From positions 124,001 to 188,000 of the forward strand of contig JAVTVY010047868.1 of assembly GCA_036873755.1 (NCBI GenBank): 64,000 bases of DNA, given 5' to 3'. Position 1 is the stretch's first letter; each line of letters begins with the position of its first letter. This DNA comes from Hanleya hanleyi. Taxonomy: Eukaryota; Mollusca; Polyplacophora; Lepidopleurida; Hanleyidae. The notes under the pieces are model-generated. The model was not told where the DNA came from and did not search any database. It saw nothing but the letters and a program-made list of their open reading frames with translations. Positions 11,288 through 22,844 of this stretch are shown here, one piece after another. Made by a program: the position numbers and the translations under genes.

Positions 11288-11672
11288 TATAGTGAGTGAG
11301 TGAGTGAATAGGGTTTAACGTCGCTTTCAACATTTTTTCAGCTATATCACGACGGGGAAGGGAAGGGAGGGGAAGGGAGGGGAGGGGGAGGGGCAGGGGA
11401 ACCTACTTGTAACAGAGCAGATCTAATGCTGCCATTTTATAGTGCTGTCCCACTGAAATATCATGCCGTCGGCAGACATGACACCCCACTCAGTCACATT
11501 ATACTGACACCGAGCGAACCAGTCCTTGTTCTATCCTCTTAATGCTGAGCGTAAGCGAGGGAGCAACAAGTTCCATTTTTCAAGTCTTAGGTATGACCCG
11601 GCCTGGGATCGAACCCAGTACCTACCGCTTACGAGGCCGACGCTCTAAAAATTAGACCACCGCAGTCCAATA
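11288..11672 (-). mobile_element. tRNA-derived SINE
   Basis: On the minus strand, 11672-11600 reads GCGGTGGTCTAATTTTTAGA then GCGTCGGCCTCGTAAGCGG, and then TGGGTTCGATCCCAGG. These look like tRNA box A and box B (GGTTCGATCCC) with a recognisable T-arm. The 3' end at 11345-11288 is the LINE-type tail (CGTCGTGATATAGCTGAAA...GTTAAACCCTATTCACTCAC) ending in CTCAC repeats. A G-rich simple repeat at 11348-11400 interrupts the body. Confidence 0.75.
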
Positions 11673-14436
11673 TATACATTCCCCAGGCCAAATATGGGGA
11701 GTTTGCTAAATCGTGTACTTTCATGATATTTGTTCATCATTTGGCGGCACTATATACTTATAGTCTATAACTTATATAGCACAATTTATTGGCTCTTCAT
11801 GAAGTTTATTCTTGTGATCTTGTTAGACAGACATAGGATTTCGAAGGATTGAAAGTTTTTTTTATTGAAATTGTAGTTGTAGCTATCTCGCATACAGATT
11901 TCGCGGTCCATCAACATAAGGCTTATATTTCATTATGCATTCGTTTTTACAATTCATAATTTTATTAACATCATGGTATAAAAATGGATTGAAAGGACAT
12001 TTGTGCTGCTAGCGCTGGCATATATGTGGCAATGGGGGTATTGACAGCTAAATATACCTAAATCTAGGCTTCATCTGACCCTGTTCAAACACAAAACTAA
12101 AATGTAATTAGACAAACTATGCTGCCATCAGTAAGGTGTGATACTGTATGAGGAATTGCAAGTATTCAAGAGAGCTTGAATTCATGGCATTTTGGTCAAA
12201 TAGACATACTGTAACACTGATATTCTCCTTTACCTTGCAGGCCTACATGTTGTATGCCTGTATGTTGACCATTCAGATAATAAAATCTGAAGTGGTTGAT
12301 TCATTGCACAATGCACTTTACATAAGTGGACTAGTAAACTGCTTGTGTCTACAAAGTAAACATTTCCTTTCCAGAACCAATACTGATATAATAAATCGAT
12401 TCTGTTCATTGGTATGGCTATCCCAATTACATTTCTTTAGTCTCCAGTGGCTGTGAAGCCCTGGGCTTCCAGTTTACTGGAGATGCATTCTGGCCAATTC
12501 TCAATGAGTGATATCACAAATGATCACTTGGTTAATGCTCATTTTTTTGGTTTTATGTGGAGGTCCCCAGAATTTGTTTGAAACTCGAGATGTGAAACGG
12601 CAGCATTGTTAAAACTAGTTGATATCTAGTCAGATTCTGAATGATTAAACTGAAAAAGTAAAAAGTTTTTTGAAGAGGGACTTCTACATTCCTGCTATAT
12701 GACACATCCCATCTGGGAAATTTTATATCCATTTCAAGTAAAATGATGTGTTCTGGTGCATTTTGAGAGAATATTTAGACTTTGAAGATAATATGTAATG
12801 ATGCCTCAAATGGAACTGAATTGTCTGTGTCATCTGTACATCTGTCCGTCTGTCTGTCTCTCTCTGCCTGTCCATCTTTCTTGATATACCACATATGTAG
12901 CTGGTGAAGGATCAGAAGCCTAATGAAAATGACTGATTTTCACCTGTTTTATCGAGGACAAATTTAGCATTAGCAATAAATTTTAAAGGAGTGAAGATAG
13001 GCTCTCCAAATTCATAATACATGTGCAATTGGTGACTGACTAGAAGCCTATACCAGTTGACTGAGCCTATTTTTTTCTTCAAGTTTATATACTGTATATT
13101 ATGATATAACATGAAATATAGCTAGGCTTTCTAAATTAATGTAGAAATGACGATGGACCTGAAGTCTATGAATATGACTGACATTGACCTATTTTCTCAA
13201 GGTCAAAAACTGTATTTTAACTCACATACTTTTAACTGCCAACATACATTTCAAATCTAGCATTGTCATCATCATCGTTGTGGCTGTGGTTGTCTCCAGA
13301 TCAATCTACCGAATTTCGCGTGTGTTGCAACAGCCCTATGCTTCAACATTAGCATAAAACCATGCCGTATCGGCTGAGCTGGTGAAACACCCACCATTTC
13401 CAAGCTCTGACATACCACTTCACTGTCGGAATATGCGTACCATGACACAGTGATAGCTACAGCCAGTGAAGGTTCCAGATTTATGTTGAATGTCGTAATT
13501 GCCTAAGTACTATTATCGCCATTATAGAACAACAACAACAATTCACTCACCTCCAGTGAAAAAATATTGTGAAAGGTATTTATTTTTGTTGTTTGGCATT
13601 ATTATTTACCGGCATTGTCTCAGATAGAATACAACAGCTTAATTCATACACTCAGGAATGAAAAAAGGGGTGAAATGTTTATGTTCAAACTTTCGTAGCG
13701 AAAAAAAAGTGGCAGTTTGAAACTTTATTTTTATTCTGATATTCAATTTTTCACCTGTGAAACACAAAATAAAGTTGATGTTGCCTAACATTGGGTTTCG
13801 TCCATTGGTAAAGAAATCCTTTCTCAGAGGTACTAGTAACTATCAGGGATGATTCCCTATTGCTCATCCCCTAAAGGTGTGTGCCCCACCTTGCGTCCCA
13901 TCCTAAAAAAATGGCAGCCCTAATAGAGGATGTGCCCAAATTGGGGACATCTAAAACGCTGTGAGTATCAAATTATGTGTTAAACATGTATTCGGGAGAA
14001 ATGCTCTTCCTCCAAGCTTTCAGTATTACTCGAAAAAGGAGTTTATTAGTATATTGCCTTTAGAGTTTCGCCCCTGGAGTGGCCAATCTGTGCTCGTTCT
14101 GTAATAAATATGTGGAACCCTCTATCCTATCGTCATCATTGTCGTAATATATGGATTGACTTTATCTCTGTAAAACTGATCACAATACACGGAAGTGACC
14201 GCTGCTTTGATGAATGACTTCTTTTGTTAGGAGAATCAACGTCAGTCTACAGGAAGTTCTGGAGGATTTCTGTGCAGATTAATTCGAGAAAAGTATTGCA
14301 CTGGTAATCATCTTTCAACGCGTTGTTCTGACATAATATCTCGAGTACATTATTTTCAAAGCAATTACCATCGGAAGTTCACGTCGCCTTATATGAACTA
14401 CGGAGAATTGTTGTATTTTTGTTTTCCCTTTCAGAA
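11673..14436. other. Upstream region of the creatinase gene
   Basis: AT-rich DNA without recognisable genes; a CTGT microsatellite lies near 12842-12870. An upstream 5'UTR exon is likely because a good polypyrimidine-AG acceptor (TTTTCCCTTTCAG, 14422-14434) ends two bases before the start ATG. A candidate donor CTG/GTAATC lies near 14302, but the promoter cannot be placed. Confidence 0.4.
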
Positions 14437-14619
14437 ATGAGTTTACTGGTACGCGTATTCAGACGATCGGCGCCCGTCAGCAGATGGACAAAGGTTTTCT
14501 CTAACCATGTTATTTGTGCAAATAATAGAGCGAGTGGAGCAATAACCTCCCTGTCAACACGGATGTATTCATCCGCCAGTGATTTGCCTCGACTCGAAGA
14601 CAAAAGAATCGGGTCCAAG
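14437..14619 (+). CDS. Creatinase, coding exon 1 (mitochondrial presequence)
   Basis: The ATG at 14437 is the first in frame after a 3' splice site (TTTCAG, 14429-14434). It opens 61 codons rich in Arg, Ser and Ala with almost no acidic residues for the first ~48 positions (MSLLVRVFRRSAPVSRW... STRMYSSAS), the profile of a mitochondrial targeting peptide. The exon ends GGGTCCAAG/GTATTG at 14619 in phase 0 and joins exon 2 (CAG/GAGAAACAT) without a frame change. Bacterial creatinases lack such an extension, so the presequence is an animal addition by inference. The open 61-codon frame ending at a donor in the right phase supports this as coding. Confidence 0.8.
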
Positions 14620-15205
14620 GTATTGTTTGTCTGGATCTATTAGTTCACATACAACTTCATCAATCATCGCTTGTCAAGCAATGAATCATGACGAAAATAA
14701 GCAGTTTGAGAATATTCCTTGTGTCTTGTAACGTTGATCTGATTCAGCTGAGGCCCCAGAAATCATGTATCTCTCGTAATGGAAACATCTCCTAGAATCA
14801 AATATTAGTGGACCAGAAGGAATCTCTAAACTGAGTATATTATGTTCCATATTTTCATATCCTTTCTGTCCATGTTGTTGAAGCGTTGGGTCATACAGAA
14901 TTCGTGTGTTTAAAACGTTTTATATAATTCGTAGTAACACAGTCGTTAAGGAGCCCATATCTTTCAGCCGTGACATTGAAGTATCTCAACGATGTTGATG
15001 AATTAATCGATTATGAGAATAAAATTTTCAGCCACGGATAAATATTTTAGTCCTGTATTTAACACGAGTTTAAACGCCAATCAGTTCAGATTTGAAGTTC
15101 TATTTGGATGCATATAAGAGCCTAATGTAGGTTTGAATAGAAATTGTCGCAATAGAATAATTTTGAGATATTGTTATTTACCTGTGACCGGGTATTTATC
15201 TGCAG

Positions 15206-15815
15206 GAGAAACATGTGTTTTCTGAGGCGGAATTTGAAAAACGGCTTGCGATTCTCAGAAGTTACATGTCTGAAAATAATATCGAAGCATCGATATTTAC
15301 ATCCACCCATTGTATCAACTACTACAGCGGTTTTGTGTACTGTGCTTTTGGAAGACCATTCGCCTGTATCGTCACGCAAGACCAAAGTGTCCTTGTTACT
15401 CCTTTAGTTGATGGAAGCACGCCTTGGCGCCGTGGCCATGGTGACAGTATCGTGTACACGGATTGGCAGAGGGATAACTTCTATCATGCAGTCCAAGAGG
15501 TACTTAAGAACACTAAGGGAAAAATTGGGTGCGAGTTCGACCATCAGACCTTGGACACATTTAAGAAGCTTGACCAAGCCTTACTCGGCAGAGAGAAGGT
15601 CGATATTGGTTGGCCATGTATGCTGATGCGCCTGATCAAGTCTGAGGAAGAGTTAGATGTCATACGTCAGGGAGACCGTATAGCCGACATCGGCGGAACA
15701 GTCATGTTGGAGACTCTCGAGGAAAACGTCCCGGAACACAAATTGACTCTGTCAGCTACTACCGCCATGGTACAGGCCATCGCTGACACGTATCCCCAAT
15801 CTGATCTCATGGACA
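15206..15815 (+). CDS. Creatinase, coding exon 2 (N-terminal domain)
   Basis: Acceptor TATCTGCAG/GAG at 15205 and donor GACA/GTGAGT at 15815. The exon encodes the creatinase N-terminal (propeptidase-like) domain: FSEAEFEKRLAILRSYM, then INYYSGFVYCAFGRPF, where the Phe-Gly-Arg is the creatine carboxylate-binding motif known from bacterial enzymes. It continues through SEEELDVIRQGDRIADIG, the start of the pita-bread domain. Creatinase hydrolyses creatine to sarcosine and urea and acts as a homodimer; the N-domain of one subunit completes the active site of the other. The frame ends with one base (A), matched by CT at the next exon to make Thr. Intron 2 (15816-29973) holds Polinton 1. Confidence 0.88.
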
Positions 15816-16461
15816 GTGAGTATACTTTTATAATATTTGTACCCTTCAGATGACACTTGACGTAGGATAATCCATCATGCCCAATTTCATAATCGAACCA
15901 AAGAAATACCGATCCACTAGCTGTAACCATCTCGTCGTTCCTTGTCTGAACAGCTTTTTGTTGGCTCAGCCAGGCAGAAGTTAGAACGACATTACTCAAT
16001 ATTCAAATATTGAGATCCCCTCGCTTTGTTATATTTTGAAAAAACAAACGTCTTAGGCTTATCTTATCCAATATGTGATGATCAAAGTACATATAATGAC
16101 GTTGAAATATACTGGATCTTCATCTATCCCCGCGTAATCGGTAGCCTACATATTATCGTTTTGTACTTGTCATAAGATTACTGATTAAACTCCTTTTAAC
16201 TACATATGAGGTATAGGGAAGAAGTGTCCATCTTAGGTAAACTTGATGAAAATCCCCCTGTTTGGGGAACCATACTACTCAAGTGAAAGATTTGGTGACC
16301 TTTTCTTACTCGCGCTAACTCCAAAATGCAATGTGGTCACTGCCCATAAACATTTACGGGTAAGAAATTTACATATCTAAGTGTTTAGTATGTTTATAAG
16401 GACTGTTTGGCTGGTAAGATCTAGGTTTTGTGAAATGATGTTTTGGGATAGGCTTACATCA

Positions 16462-16622
16462 ACCCGTACACGAGGATGTTTGCGCGAAGATCGATGTTTT
16501 ACGTTTATATGCCATCGCGAAACTAGCCATCGCGAAACTATACATCGCGAAACTAGTTTCGCGATGGCTATTATCATATAAACGTAAAATATCGACCCTC
16601 GGGCAAACATCGCCGTGTTCGG
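16462..16622. repeat. Foldback (hairpin) element
   Basis: Left arm GATGTTTGCGCGAAGATCGA with TTTTACGTTTATATGCCATCGCG is the inverse of the right arm CGCGATGGCTATTATCATATAAACG then AAAATATCGACCCTCGGGCAAACATC. The centre contains three copies of ATCGCGAAACTA. It is probably a small MITE or foldback unit in intron 2. Confidence 0.8.
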
Positions 16623-16864
16623 CTAGGTCTACACAGTTACTGATGGCAGTAATATGTTGAAATATTGAAGACATAGTGTTCAAAAACAGTTCACGCAAAA
16701 CACCAGGATAGTCTAATCCATTCGTTTGGTCAGATTCACGGCTTTGGACACTATAGTCTAGAAAAATATTGAACATGAGTGTTCAGAACAAACACATCCA
16801 TGTTACAAGTGTGAACACATGTGTATATAATTTGATTTAAAAACAATTAAATATGTGGTTTATT

Positions 16865-16870
16865 GATGAG
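16865..16870. repeat. Left target-site duplication of Polinton 1
   Basis: GATGAG immediately before the terminal AGTAGTAGGG; the partner at 29743-29748 is GATGGG (5 of 6 match). Six-base duplications are characteristic of Polinton/Maverick integration. Confidence 0.75.
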
Positions 16871-17591
16871 AGTAGTAGGGAAACTTACTTATTTGTTCCC
16901 CACGGGGAGGATTTGAGGAGGAACTTGATCACGTGACGATCATGTGATCGATGGGGGAAACTACCTCCAACACAGAAGAGTTCCAATCTAGGGGGAGGTA
17001 AATCTGGGTCACTATAGTTCCGGCAAAGGGCCCCTGGGCATGTATTCTTCCGCGGTGATGCGGTCTGCCGGTGATGCGGTCGCGGAAGAAAGCTTCCGCG
17101 GAGAAAAAGTAGTCCCTAGACTTGAAATACGCTGCATGGTCCGATTGGGTCGAGTGAGGTATCAAATTGAAGCATTCGTGAAGGGGCATACAATCATGGG
17201 TGGGTGTATCTAACACTTTCTCCAGAAAAAAAGCGGAACACGGACTTTACCCCTAAAGTAGGGGAAAACACCTATCAACCCTAGCCAAAAGGGCTAATAT
17301 TGGTCCCCGGGCTTATTGAGACCTGCCTATCAAGTCAATGGGGTGGGTGCATGTAAAAATTTCTCCAGAAAAAAAGCGGAATACGGACTTTACCCCTACA
17401 ATAGGGGTCTGTATTATACAATATAAGGGAACATGCCTGTATGGGGTATGGGGATGGTCAAATTTTTTCGTGGGCTTTACTATGGGTTGTGGGGTCTCGT
17501 TTTTCTCGTCTCGCCAAGAAAATGACAATGGGAAGGGTCCCGGAGCGAAACGGTGAAATTTTTGGAAAAAGTCACCGAGGTCTGTATACTA

Positions 17592-18242
17592 AGGGTGCAC
17601 TCCGGAGATTCTTTTATTCGGCATGGAATAGACTATGGGTCCGTTTTTCGGCCACCAGTTGTCGCAAAACCTTCAACCCAAATCACTTATATGTATATAT
17701 TTTCTGAAAGAGCATGATGAAACTATTATTTTAAGATATACCACTGCTATGTTATAGAAAAATTTAACTCGAACATTCTTCTCCATGCTTGCTTCATTTT
17801 TCCTAGAAAACCCCTTAAAAATGTCGAAAAATGGTCAAATTCGGCTCAATTTCCAGAAAAATCTGTAAGAGCGATTTCAATTAAACTTCTTACTCACGTT
17901 CCCTGGTCCGGTCTCAACTTAAAAAGGCAAAAAAGGGGGTGTTAACCTAACCGTTTTTTGTCAGATTTTCTTCCCGTAAATGAGTCCCGATTTTTAGGCA
18001 CACCCAAGGGGCATAACTGAGGCAGGACAAACTTTACTCCATGATCCCGATCAGCGTGTAGACGAAGCCAGCACTCGATTTGTACGTACTCGTTTGCAGC
18101 GTTGATAATGCTGAACAGGATGGCATTATAGATATAAGCTATTAAGAAGACAAGAAGAATTATGATGTAGCAGAACAAGGGCAGTCTATCGTATTATGAA
18201 ATTAGAGAGGGGCCATTACTACGAAACTGCGGAGGGCCACCT
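17592..18242 (+). mobile_element. TA-flanked MITE, copy 1
   Basis: 651 bp bounded by AGGGTGCACTCCGGAG and its imperfect inverse (CTGCGGAGGGCCACCT), flanked by TA dinucleotides at 17590-17591 and 18243-18244. TA duplication suggests a Tc1/mariner-type transposase in trans. Nearly identical to copy 2 at 19011-19664. ORFs inside are too short to be a transposase. Confidence 0.8.
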
Positions 18243-19010
18243 TAAGGGGCAGGATGTTTTTTACGAAATTAATTATTCACATGTATCGTAATCTCAGAGT
18301 GTTTGCGAGTATGGCGGTATACAACACTTGCCAGTTATACATATTATTTTGGGAAATCCGACCGATAACTTTCCCCCTACCCCATCTTTGTTTTGATCAA
18401 TTTTGCCAATTCTAGCAGGATTTTCGAGAACAAAACTCAAAATTAACCTATTTCTTCTTAATAATGGTCATCCATTCGGCAATATGAAGGCCGTGGTTAC
18501 TTTTCCGCTTTCCAATGATAGCAGAAACGCGGGAAAATGCAAATAAGCGATGTAACCAAGTCAAATTATTGGTAATTTTGCACTCAATTTTCTCTTAGAA
18601 ACATGGGAAATACTTCAGAAACTTGAGAAATAATTTGTAAAACCATAATAATATACATCCATTCCATCCTTTATGGACTGTAAATGGGTTCTCTTGTAAA
18701 GAAAATTTACACTGGCAAATTTATATCATTCTGATAGGACCTCGTTCTGCCATAATATCCACCGAAATCTCAGTCCAGGGGGAGATAGCTCCTGTATGGA
18801 ATACAGTATGCAGTAACCTCAATTGTATACTAATGGACACACTGTGGATTATTTTAATCGAACTCCTGGTCTTCTTTCCACCTGCTTCCGAAAATAGAGC
18901 TTCAGGTATAACTAGGCAGTCAAAATTAAACAATCTGGCGTAATGATACATCTCCGCTCCGTAACGGAGTCTACATTAAGATAATGCATAGACTCCACTA
19001 TTATGCCTTA

Positions 19011-19664
19011 AGGGTGCACTCCGGAGATTCTTTTATTCGGCATGGAATAGACTATGGGTCCGTTTTTCGGCCACCAGTTGTCGCAAAACCTTCAACCCAA
19101 ATCACTTATATGTATATATTTTCTGAAAGAGCATGATGAAACTATTATTTTAAGATATAACACTGCTATGTTATAGAAAAATTTAACTCGAACATTCTCC
19201 TCCATGCTTGCTTCATTTTTCCTAGAAAACCCCTTAAAAATGTCGAAAAATGGTCAAATTCGGCTCAATTTCCAGAAAAATCTGTAAGAGCGATTTCAAT
19301 TAAACTTCATACTCACGTTCCCTGGTCCGGTCTCAACTTAAAAAGGCAAAAAAAAGGGGGTGAAAACCTAACCGTTTTTTGTCAGATTTTCTTCCCGTAA
19401 ATGAGTCCCGATTTTTAGGCACACCCAAGGGGCATAACTGAGGCAGGACAAACTTTACTCCATGATCCCCGATCAGCGTGTAGACGAAGCCAGCACTCGA
19501 TTTGTACGTACTCGTTTGCAGCGTTGATAATGCTGAACAGGATGGCATTATAGATATAAGCTATTAAGAAGACAAGAAGAATTATGATGTAGCAGAACAA
19601 GGGCAGTCTATCGTATTATGAAATTAGAGAGGGGCCATTACTACGAAACTGCGGAGGGCCACCT
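19011..19664 (+). mobile_element. TA-flanked MITE, copy 2
   Basis: 654 bp, same termini and TA flanks (19009-19010, 19665-19666) and same orientation as copy 1, with only scattered differences. The 766 bp between the copies (18245-19010) shows no gene; it could be the remains of a composite insertion. Confidence 0.8.
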
Positions 19665-19667
19665 TAT

Positions 19668-19770
19668 ACTGTTATATGGAAAATGGAATAGGTCTTTGGA
19701 TTATGGACGCGGATATTCTCTAATGGACGACGGCTTGATTATGAATGACGGACTAGACGCTTGTAATATA
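19668..19770 (+). repeat. Penelope-like tail fragment
   Basis: TACTGTTATATGGAAAATGG, GGTCTTTGGATTATGGACGC, GGACTAGACGCTTGTAAT: the 3' end of the tail unit seen intact at 36325-36733. It abuts MITE copy 2. Confidence 0.75.
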
Positions 19771-20264
19771 GGCCTATAGGCTGGCTATGGGGGTATAGGT
19801 TCAACCTTGGAAATTCACACACGTTCATTGTGATATGGGCTGTTTGGATATGTTTTTCACGTCTCGTCATTTAGAACACGATGGGAAGGGTCTCGGAGCG
19901 CAACGGTGAAATTGCCCATATAGTCCCATACTGGCTATATGGGGGGTATAGGTCCAACCTGGGAAATTCACACACGTTCATTGTGATATGGGTTGCTTGG
20001 ATTTGTTTTTCACGTCTCGTCATTTAGAACATGATGGGAAGGGTCCCGGAGCGAAACGGTGAAATTTTCGGAAAAAGTCACCGAGGCCTGGGTAGGCCCA
20101 TAGGCCTATACTGCATGGCAATGGGTGTATAGGTCCATACGGGGTGGACGTTTTGGGATCTAGGTGGGCCACTCATGGTCCGATGGGGTCGAGTGAGGTA
20201 TCAATGTGAAGCCTATGTGAGGGGACAACCGATGGGATGGTTGTGGGGTAGGAATATCGTCATT

Positions 20265-20431
20265 CTGCGCATGCGCAGTAGACAAAGTGTATGGAAATAG
20301 ACGTTTTGGGATCTAGGGGAGTCACTAGTGGGCCGATGGGATCGAGTGAGGTATCAATGTGAAGCCTATGTGAGGGGGCATCTGATGGGGTGAGTGCGGG
20401 GTTGAAATATCGTCACTCTGCGCATGCGCAG
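20265..20431. promoter_or_regulatory. Two NRF1-type palindromes in the left TIR
   Basis: CTGCGCATGCGCAG at 20265-20278 and 20418-20431, each in the same place within a ~150-bp TIR unit. The 12-bp core TGCGCATGCGCA equals the metazoan NRF1 consensus. Binding is not shown here. Confidence 0.55.
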
Positions 20432-20793
20432 TGGGCAAAGGGTATGAAAATAGACGTTTTGGGATCTAGGTGGGCCACTAGTGGGCCGATGGGATCGGAT
20501 GAGGTATCCATGTGAAGCCTATGTGAGGGGGTTAGACTAGGGTGTCGTTTCCATTCTGCTGCGCAGGTCACGTGGGTTGTGACGGTTGTACTAAAACTAC
20601 CTCTAAACCCAGAAGAGTTCTAAATTTCCCTTAGACGTCCGGATGTTCAACCTCCGGGGTTTTTCCCGGCCCGGCCCGGCCCGACCCGCCCCGGCCGCAG
20701 CGTGCGCGCGCGCGGGGATGATCTGATGCCGCAGCGCGACGCGCGGGTTATCACCGGCAGTGCGCGGATGAAGTTCGGGTCAAAAGGTCAAAT

Positions 20794-20997
20794 GCTGTAT
20801 TATACAGTATATGTCCCGTATTATACCAAATCTGTGCTGTATTATACCATATCTGTCCTGTATTTTACCATATATGTCCTGTATTATACAGTATATGTCC
20901 TGTATTATACCAAATCTGTGCTGTATTATACCATATCTGTCCTGTATTGTACCATATATGTCCTGTATTATACAATATATGTTCTGTATTATACAAT
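20794..20997. repeat. 21-bp minisatellite at the inner edge of the left TIR
   Basis: Nine or more units such as TGTATTATACAGTATATGTCC and TGTATTATACCAAATCTGTGC; four variant units repeat as an ~84-bp higher-order block. Open frames through it are by-products of the 21-bp period. Confidence 0.85.
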
Positions 20998-21046
20998 CGC
21001 ATAGCGGTTGTCGTGAATAACAACAAGTTCAGCAATGTTCATACAG

Positions 21047-21097
21047 TTTATTATCCCCAATGTTACATCATGCCCAGGCTGGGGGAGCCGCCCTGGG
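21047..21097 (-). terminator. 3' hairpin and poly(A) signal of the PolB remnant
   Basis: On the minus strand a GC-rich stem-loop (21097-21073, CCCAGGGCGGCTCCCCCAGC..TGGG) is followed by TTGGGGAT and AATAAA (21052-21047). The same hairpin, spacing and TGGGGATAAT motif follow the ATPase gene of element 2 (44174-44227), so this is a shared mRNA 3'-end element. Confidence 0.6.
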
Positions 21098-21252
21098 TAT
21101 GTTTAGTATGTTCACAGCAAAACAAATTGAAATATCAAACACCATGTTTTATTATTTAACGCACCGTCACATTAGGTACAAGTGTTTACTGAGCTCAAGT
21201 CAACGATCAGCATGTAGACATAGAGAGTATGTACGGGATGTTATGGTATTCA

Positions 21253-22394
21253 TCAGTGCACGAGTGACGCATTCAACCGATGGCGGAGGTCGGTCAGCTT
21301 GGTAAGGAAAAACGTAACATTGGTCACCCTCTCCACTGTCCACTTGGTGTTGGGTCGTTGTTGTTGGGCCCATCCCAAGACATCCAATTGTTCCACTTGG
21401 TGCAGCATCATCTCTAGTGACTTCCGGTTAATGATGGTAAACGGTTGGTCAAAGACGCGGATGTTACTGCTCGGGTAAAAGTATCGGGCTTGGCCTGTTT
21501 CCTTATGCTGCAGCACATAACCAAACGCCAGATTCAATTTGAAGGCCGTAGTTTGGTCATTGAAGATGGTTTCCACGTAGCTGCGTAGACGGGTGAGGTT
21601 GGTCAGTGGGAAATTGTAGATATCTTGAATAGGGCGATGACGGTGGAAACAGTGCCGTGTCATGGACCAATGGCGCCGATCGATGTCACTCACTGGATGG
21701 TTGTCCTGTAAGAGATCGCTAGGAACATTTATGGGCTCGCCCAGAAAATGTTCGATGTTGTCAGGCGTATGTCTTGCCGGCATCATTGAAAACTGTTGAC
21801 CGCTTCTCTCTTGCAGGAAACAAGCCTATGTTTATGTATACTATGATTGTCTTTTTGAATTTGGTGCTAATACTGTTATGTAAAAAATGGAATAGGTCTT
21901 TGGATTATGGACGCGGATATTCTCTAATGGACGACGGCTGGATTATGAATGACGGACTAGACGCTTGTAATCGAAACCGTAACGGTGGGGTCCGGCTGGA
22001 AATCCAGGCTCTTCTGAACTGTGGGTATAGGCGGGCTCTCCGTCATCGCATCACCAGTGGCGTTCGTCTCCCCGGGCTTATCTTCACTGGGTCTGACCTT
22101 CCGCGGCTCCTCTTCAGTAGGAAGTTGTCGCCCAAACCGTAGAGACGGGACATGAATCAAACGCTGATGCCGTCTTAACTGACTGCGTCGTTTGAAGAGT
22201 TGACCACAATCCCTACATTGTTCCGTCGCGCCCTCGTGGAATGAGCGTTCGTGGCGCAGTAAATGATCCTCCCGATTAAATGACCGTGCGCAGGTTATAC
22301 AAGTATACCGTGCATCGTTGTGGGTGGAGGCCTCGTGGCGTCGTAAATTATGTAGACGAGTAAACTGCTTCTGGCAAGTTGTGCAAGTGAACAT
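21253..22394 (-). pseudogene. Protein-primed DNA polymerase B, N-terminal part with C2H2 fingers (element 1)
   Basis: Two minus-strand pieces. 22394-21966 starts MFTCTTCQKQFTRLHNLRRH and has three C2H2 fingers (FTCTTC, YTCITC, EQCRDC, each with an H..H pair), then a charged linker. A Penelope tail (21784-21965) interrupts it. 21783-21253 continues with the N-terminal block (FNDQTTAFKLNLAFGYVLQH, RYFYPSSN, RPNTKW...TNVTFFLTK) that aligns with residues about 50-180 of the PolB at 49797. N-terminal fingers are usual in animal Polinton polymerases. The exonuclease and palm domains are absent, so no polymerase can be made. A TATA box (22447-22441, minus) sits 47 nt upstream of the ATG. Confidence 0.8.
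21784..21965 (+). mobile_element. Penelope-like tail inserted in the PolB gene
   Basis: Starts CATTGAAAACTGTTGACCGC and ends ACGCTTGTAAT, exactly the tail unit seen at 35620-35812. It separates the zinc-finger and N-terminal PolB reading frames, so it landed after the Polinton. Confidence 0.8.
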
Positions 22395-22440
22395 CTTGGT
22401 GGTTGACAGAGTGTCTGATGAAACGGCAAGGCCGCTTCCC

Positions 22441-22447
22441 TTTTATA
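22441..22447 (-). promoter_or_regulatory. TATA box of the PolB/zinc-finger gene
   Basis: Minus-strand TATAAAA, 47 nt upstream of the ATG at 22394, matching the spacing of the other genes of the element. Confidence 0.6.
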
Positions 22448-22557
22448 GCACGCTAGCTGGTGATCTATTTTTAGCACACTCAGTTCAACTATCCCCAAGT
22501 CGAGGGCCGGGCCGTGACATCTTCGGTAACCTCCGTGTCTCTTCGTCTATGTAGGTG

Positions 22558-22565
22558 TATAAAAG
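22558..22565 (+). promoter_or_regulatory. Orphan TATA box in the divergent region
   Basis: TATAAAAG on the plus strand. The next ATG (22582) opens only a ~20-codon frame, so the transcript may be non-coding or the gene lost. Confidence 0.35.
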
Positions 22566-22609
22566 TGGGAATGTTTAGGGCAATGCTGCATTCATTGGCC
22601 TGCAATCAG

Positions 22610-22710
22610 CGAGCCCCGGCCGCAGCGCGCTCGGGGGGGATCTGATGCCGCAGCGCGCGCGTGTTATCCGGAAGTGCGTGGGTGAATCCGCAGCGCGCGC
22701 GCGCATGAAG
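22610..22710 (+). promoter_or_regulatory. GC-rich module shared with the TIRs
   Basis: CCCCGGCCGCAGCGCGC, GATCTGATGCCGCAGCGCGC and a GTGCG.GGATGAA-like end repeat the inner TIR edge (20690-20772; inverse at 28370-28520). It lies between the divergent PolB and PC4-like A genes. Confidence 0.6.
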
Positions 22711-22844
22711 ACCCTCATACATACCCCAATGCAGGCGCAGACGTGATGTGCCCGGATGATAGACACGGACGTCGCCGAGAAAAACACATACAACACGTCA
22801 CATACAGTCGCCCCCCTCAAGACCATCCTATATACCCGAAAAGA

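Larger units (their letters stand above)
16871..20793 (+). repeat. Left terminal inverted repeat of Polinton 1
   Basis: Matches the reverse complement of 28340-29742. Outer part: CTTATTTGTTCCC, GATCACGTGACGATCATGTGATCGATGG, CATGTATTCTTCCGCGG. Inner part: ~150-bp units each with GACGTTTTGGGATCTAG, a CTGCGCATGCGCAG palindrome and GAGTGAGGTATCAATGTGAAG, then a GGCCCGGCCCGGCC stretch. The left copy is much longer than the right because of two MITEs, a Penelope tail fragment and local duplications (17220-17580, 19780-20090). Confidence 0.85.

Noticed and set aside
11600..11672. Functional tRNA gene
   Set aside because: Box A and B are visible, but the acceptor stem does not close convincingly and the unit continues into a SINE tail.
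15667..15999. 110-codon minus-strand ORF
   Set aside because: Antisense to creatinase exon 2, whose plus-strand frame is clearly the real gene.
17592..19664. LTRs of a retrotransposon
   Set aside because: The two 650-bp copies have inverted-repeat ends and TA flanks of their own, and the 766 bp between them contain no primer-binding site or pol sequence.
20702..21020. Open frames of 100 and 69 codons full of YYT/CIIPY repeats
   Set aside because: They arise from the 21-bp minisatellite, whose period is a multiple of three; no start context or homologue.
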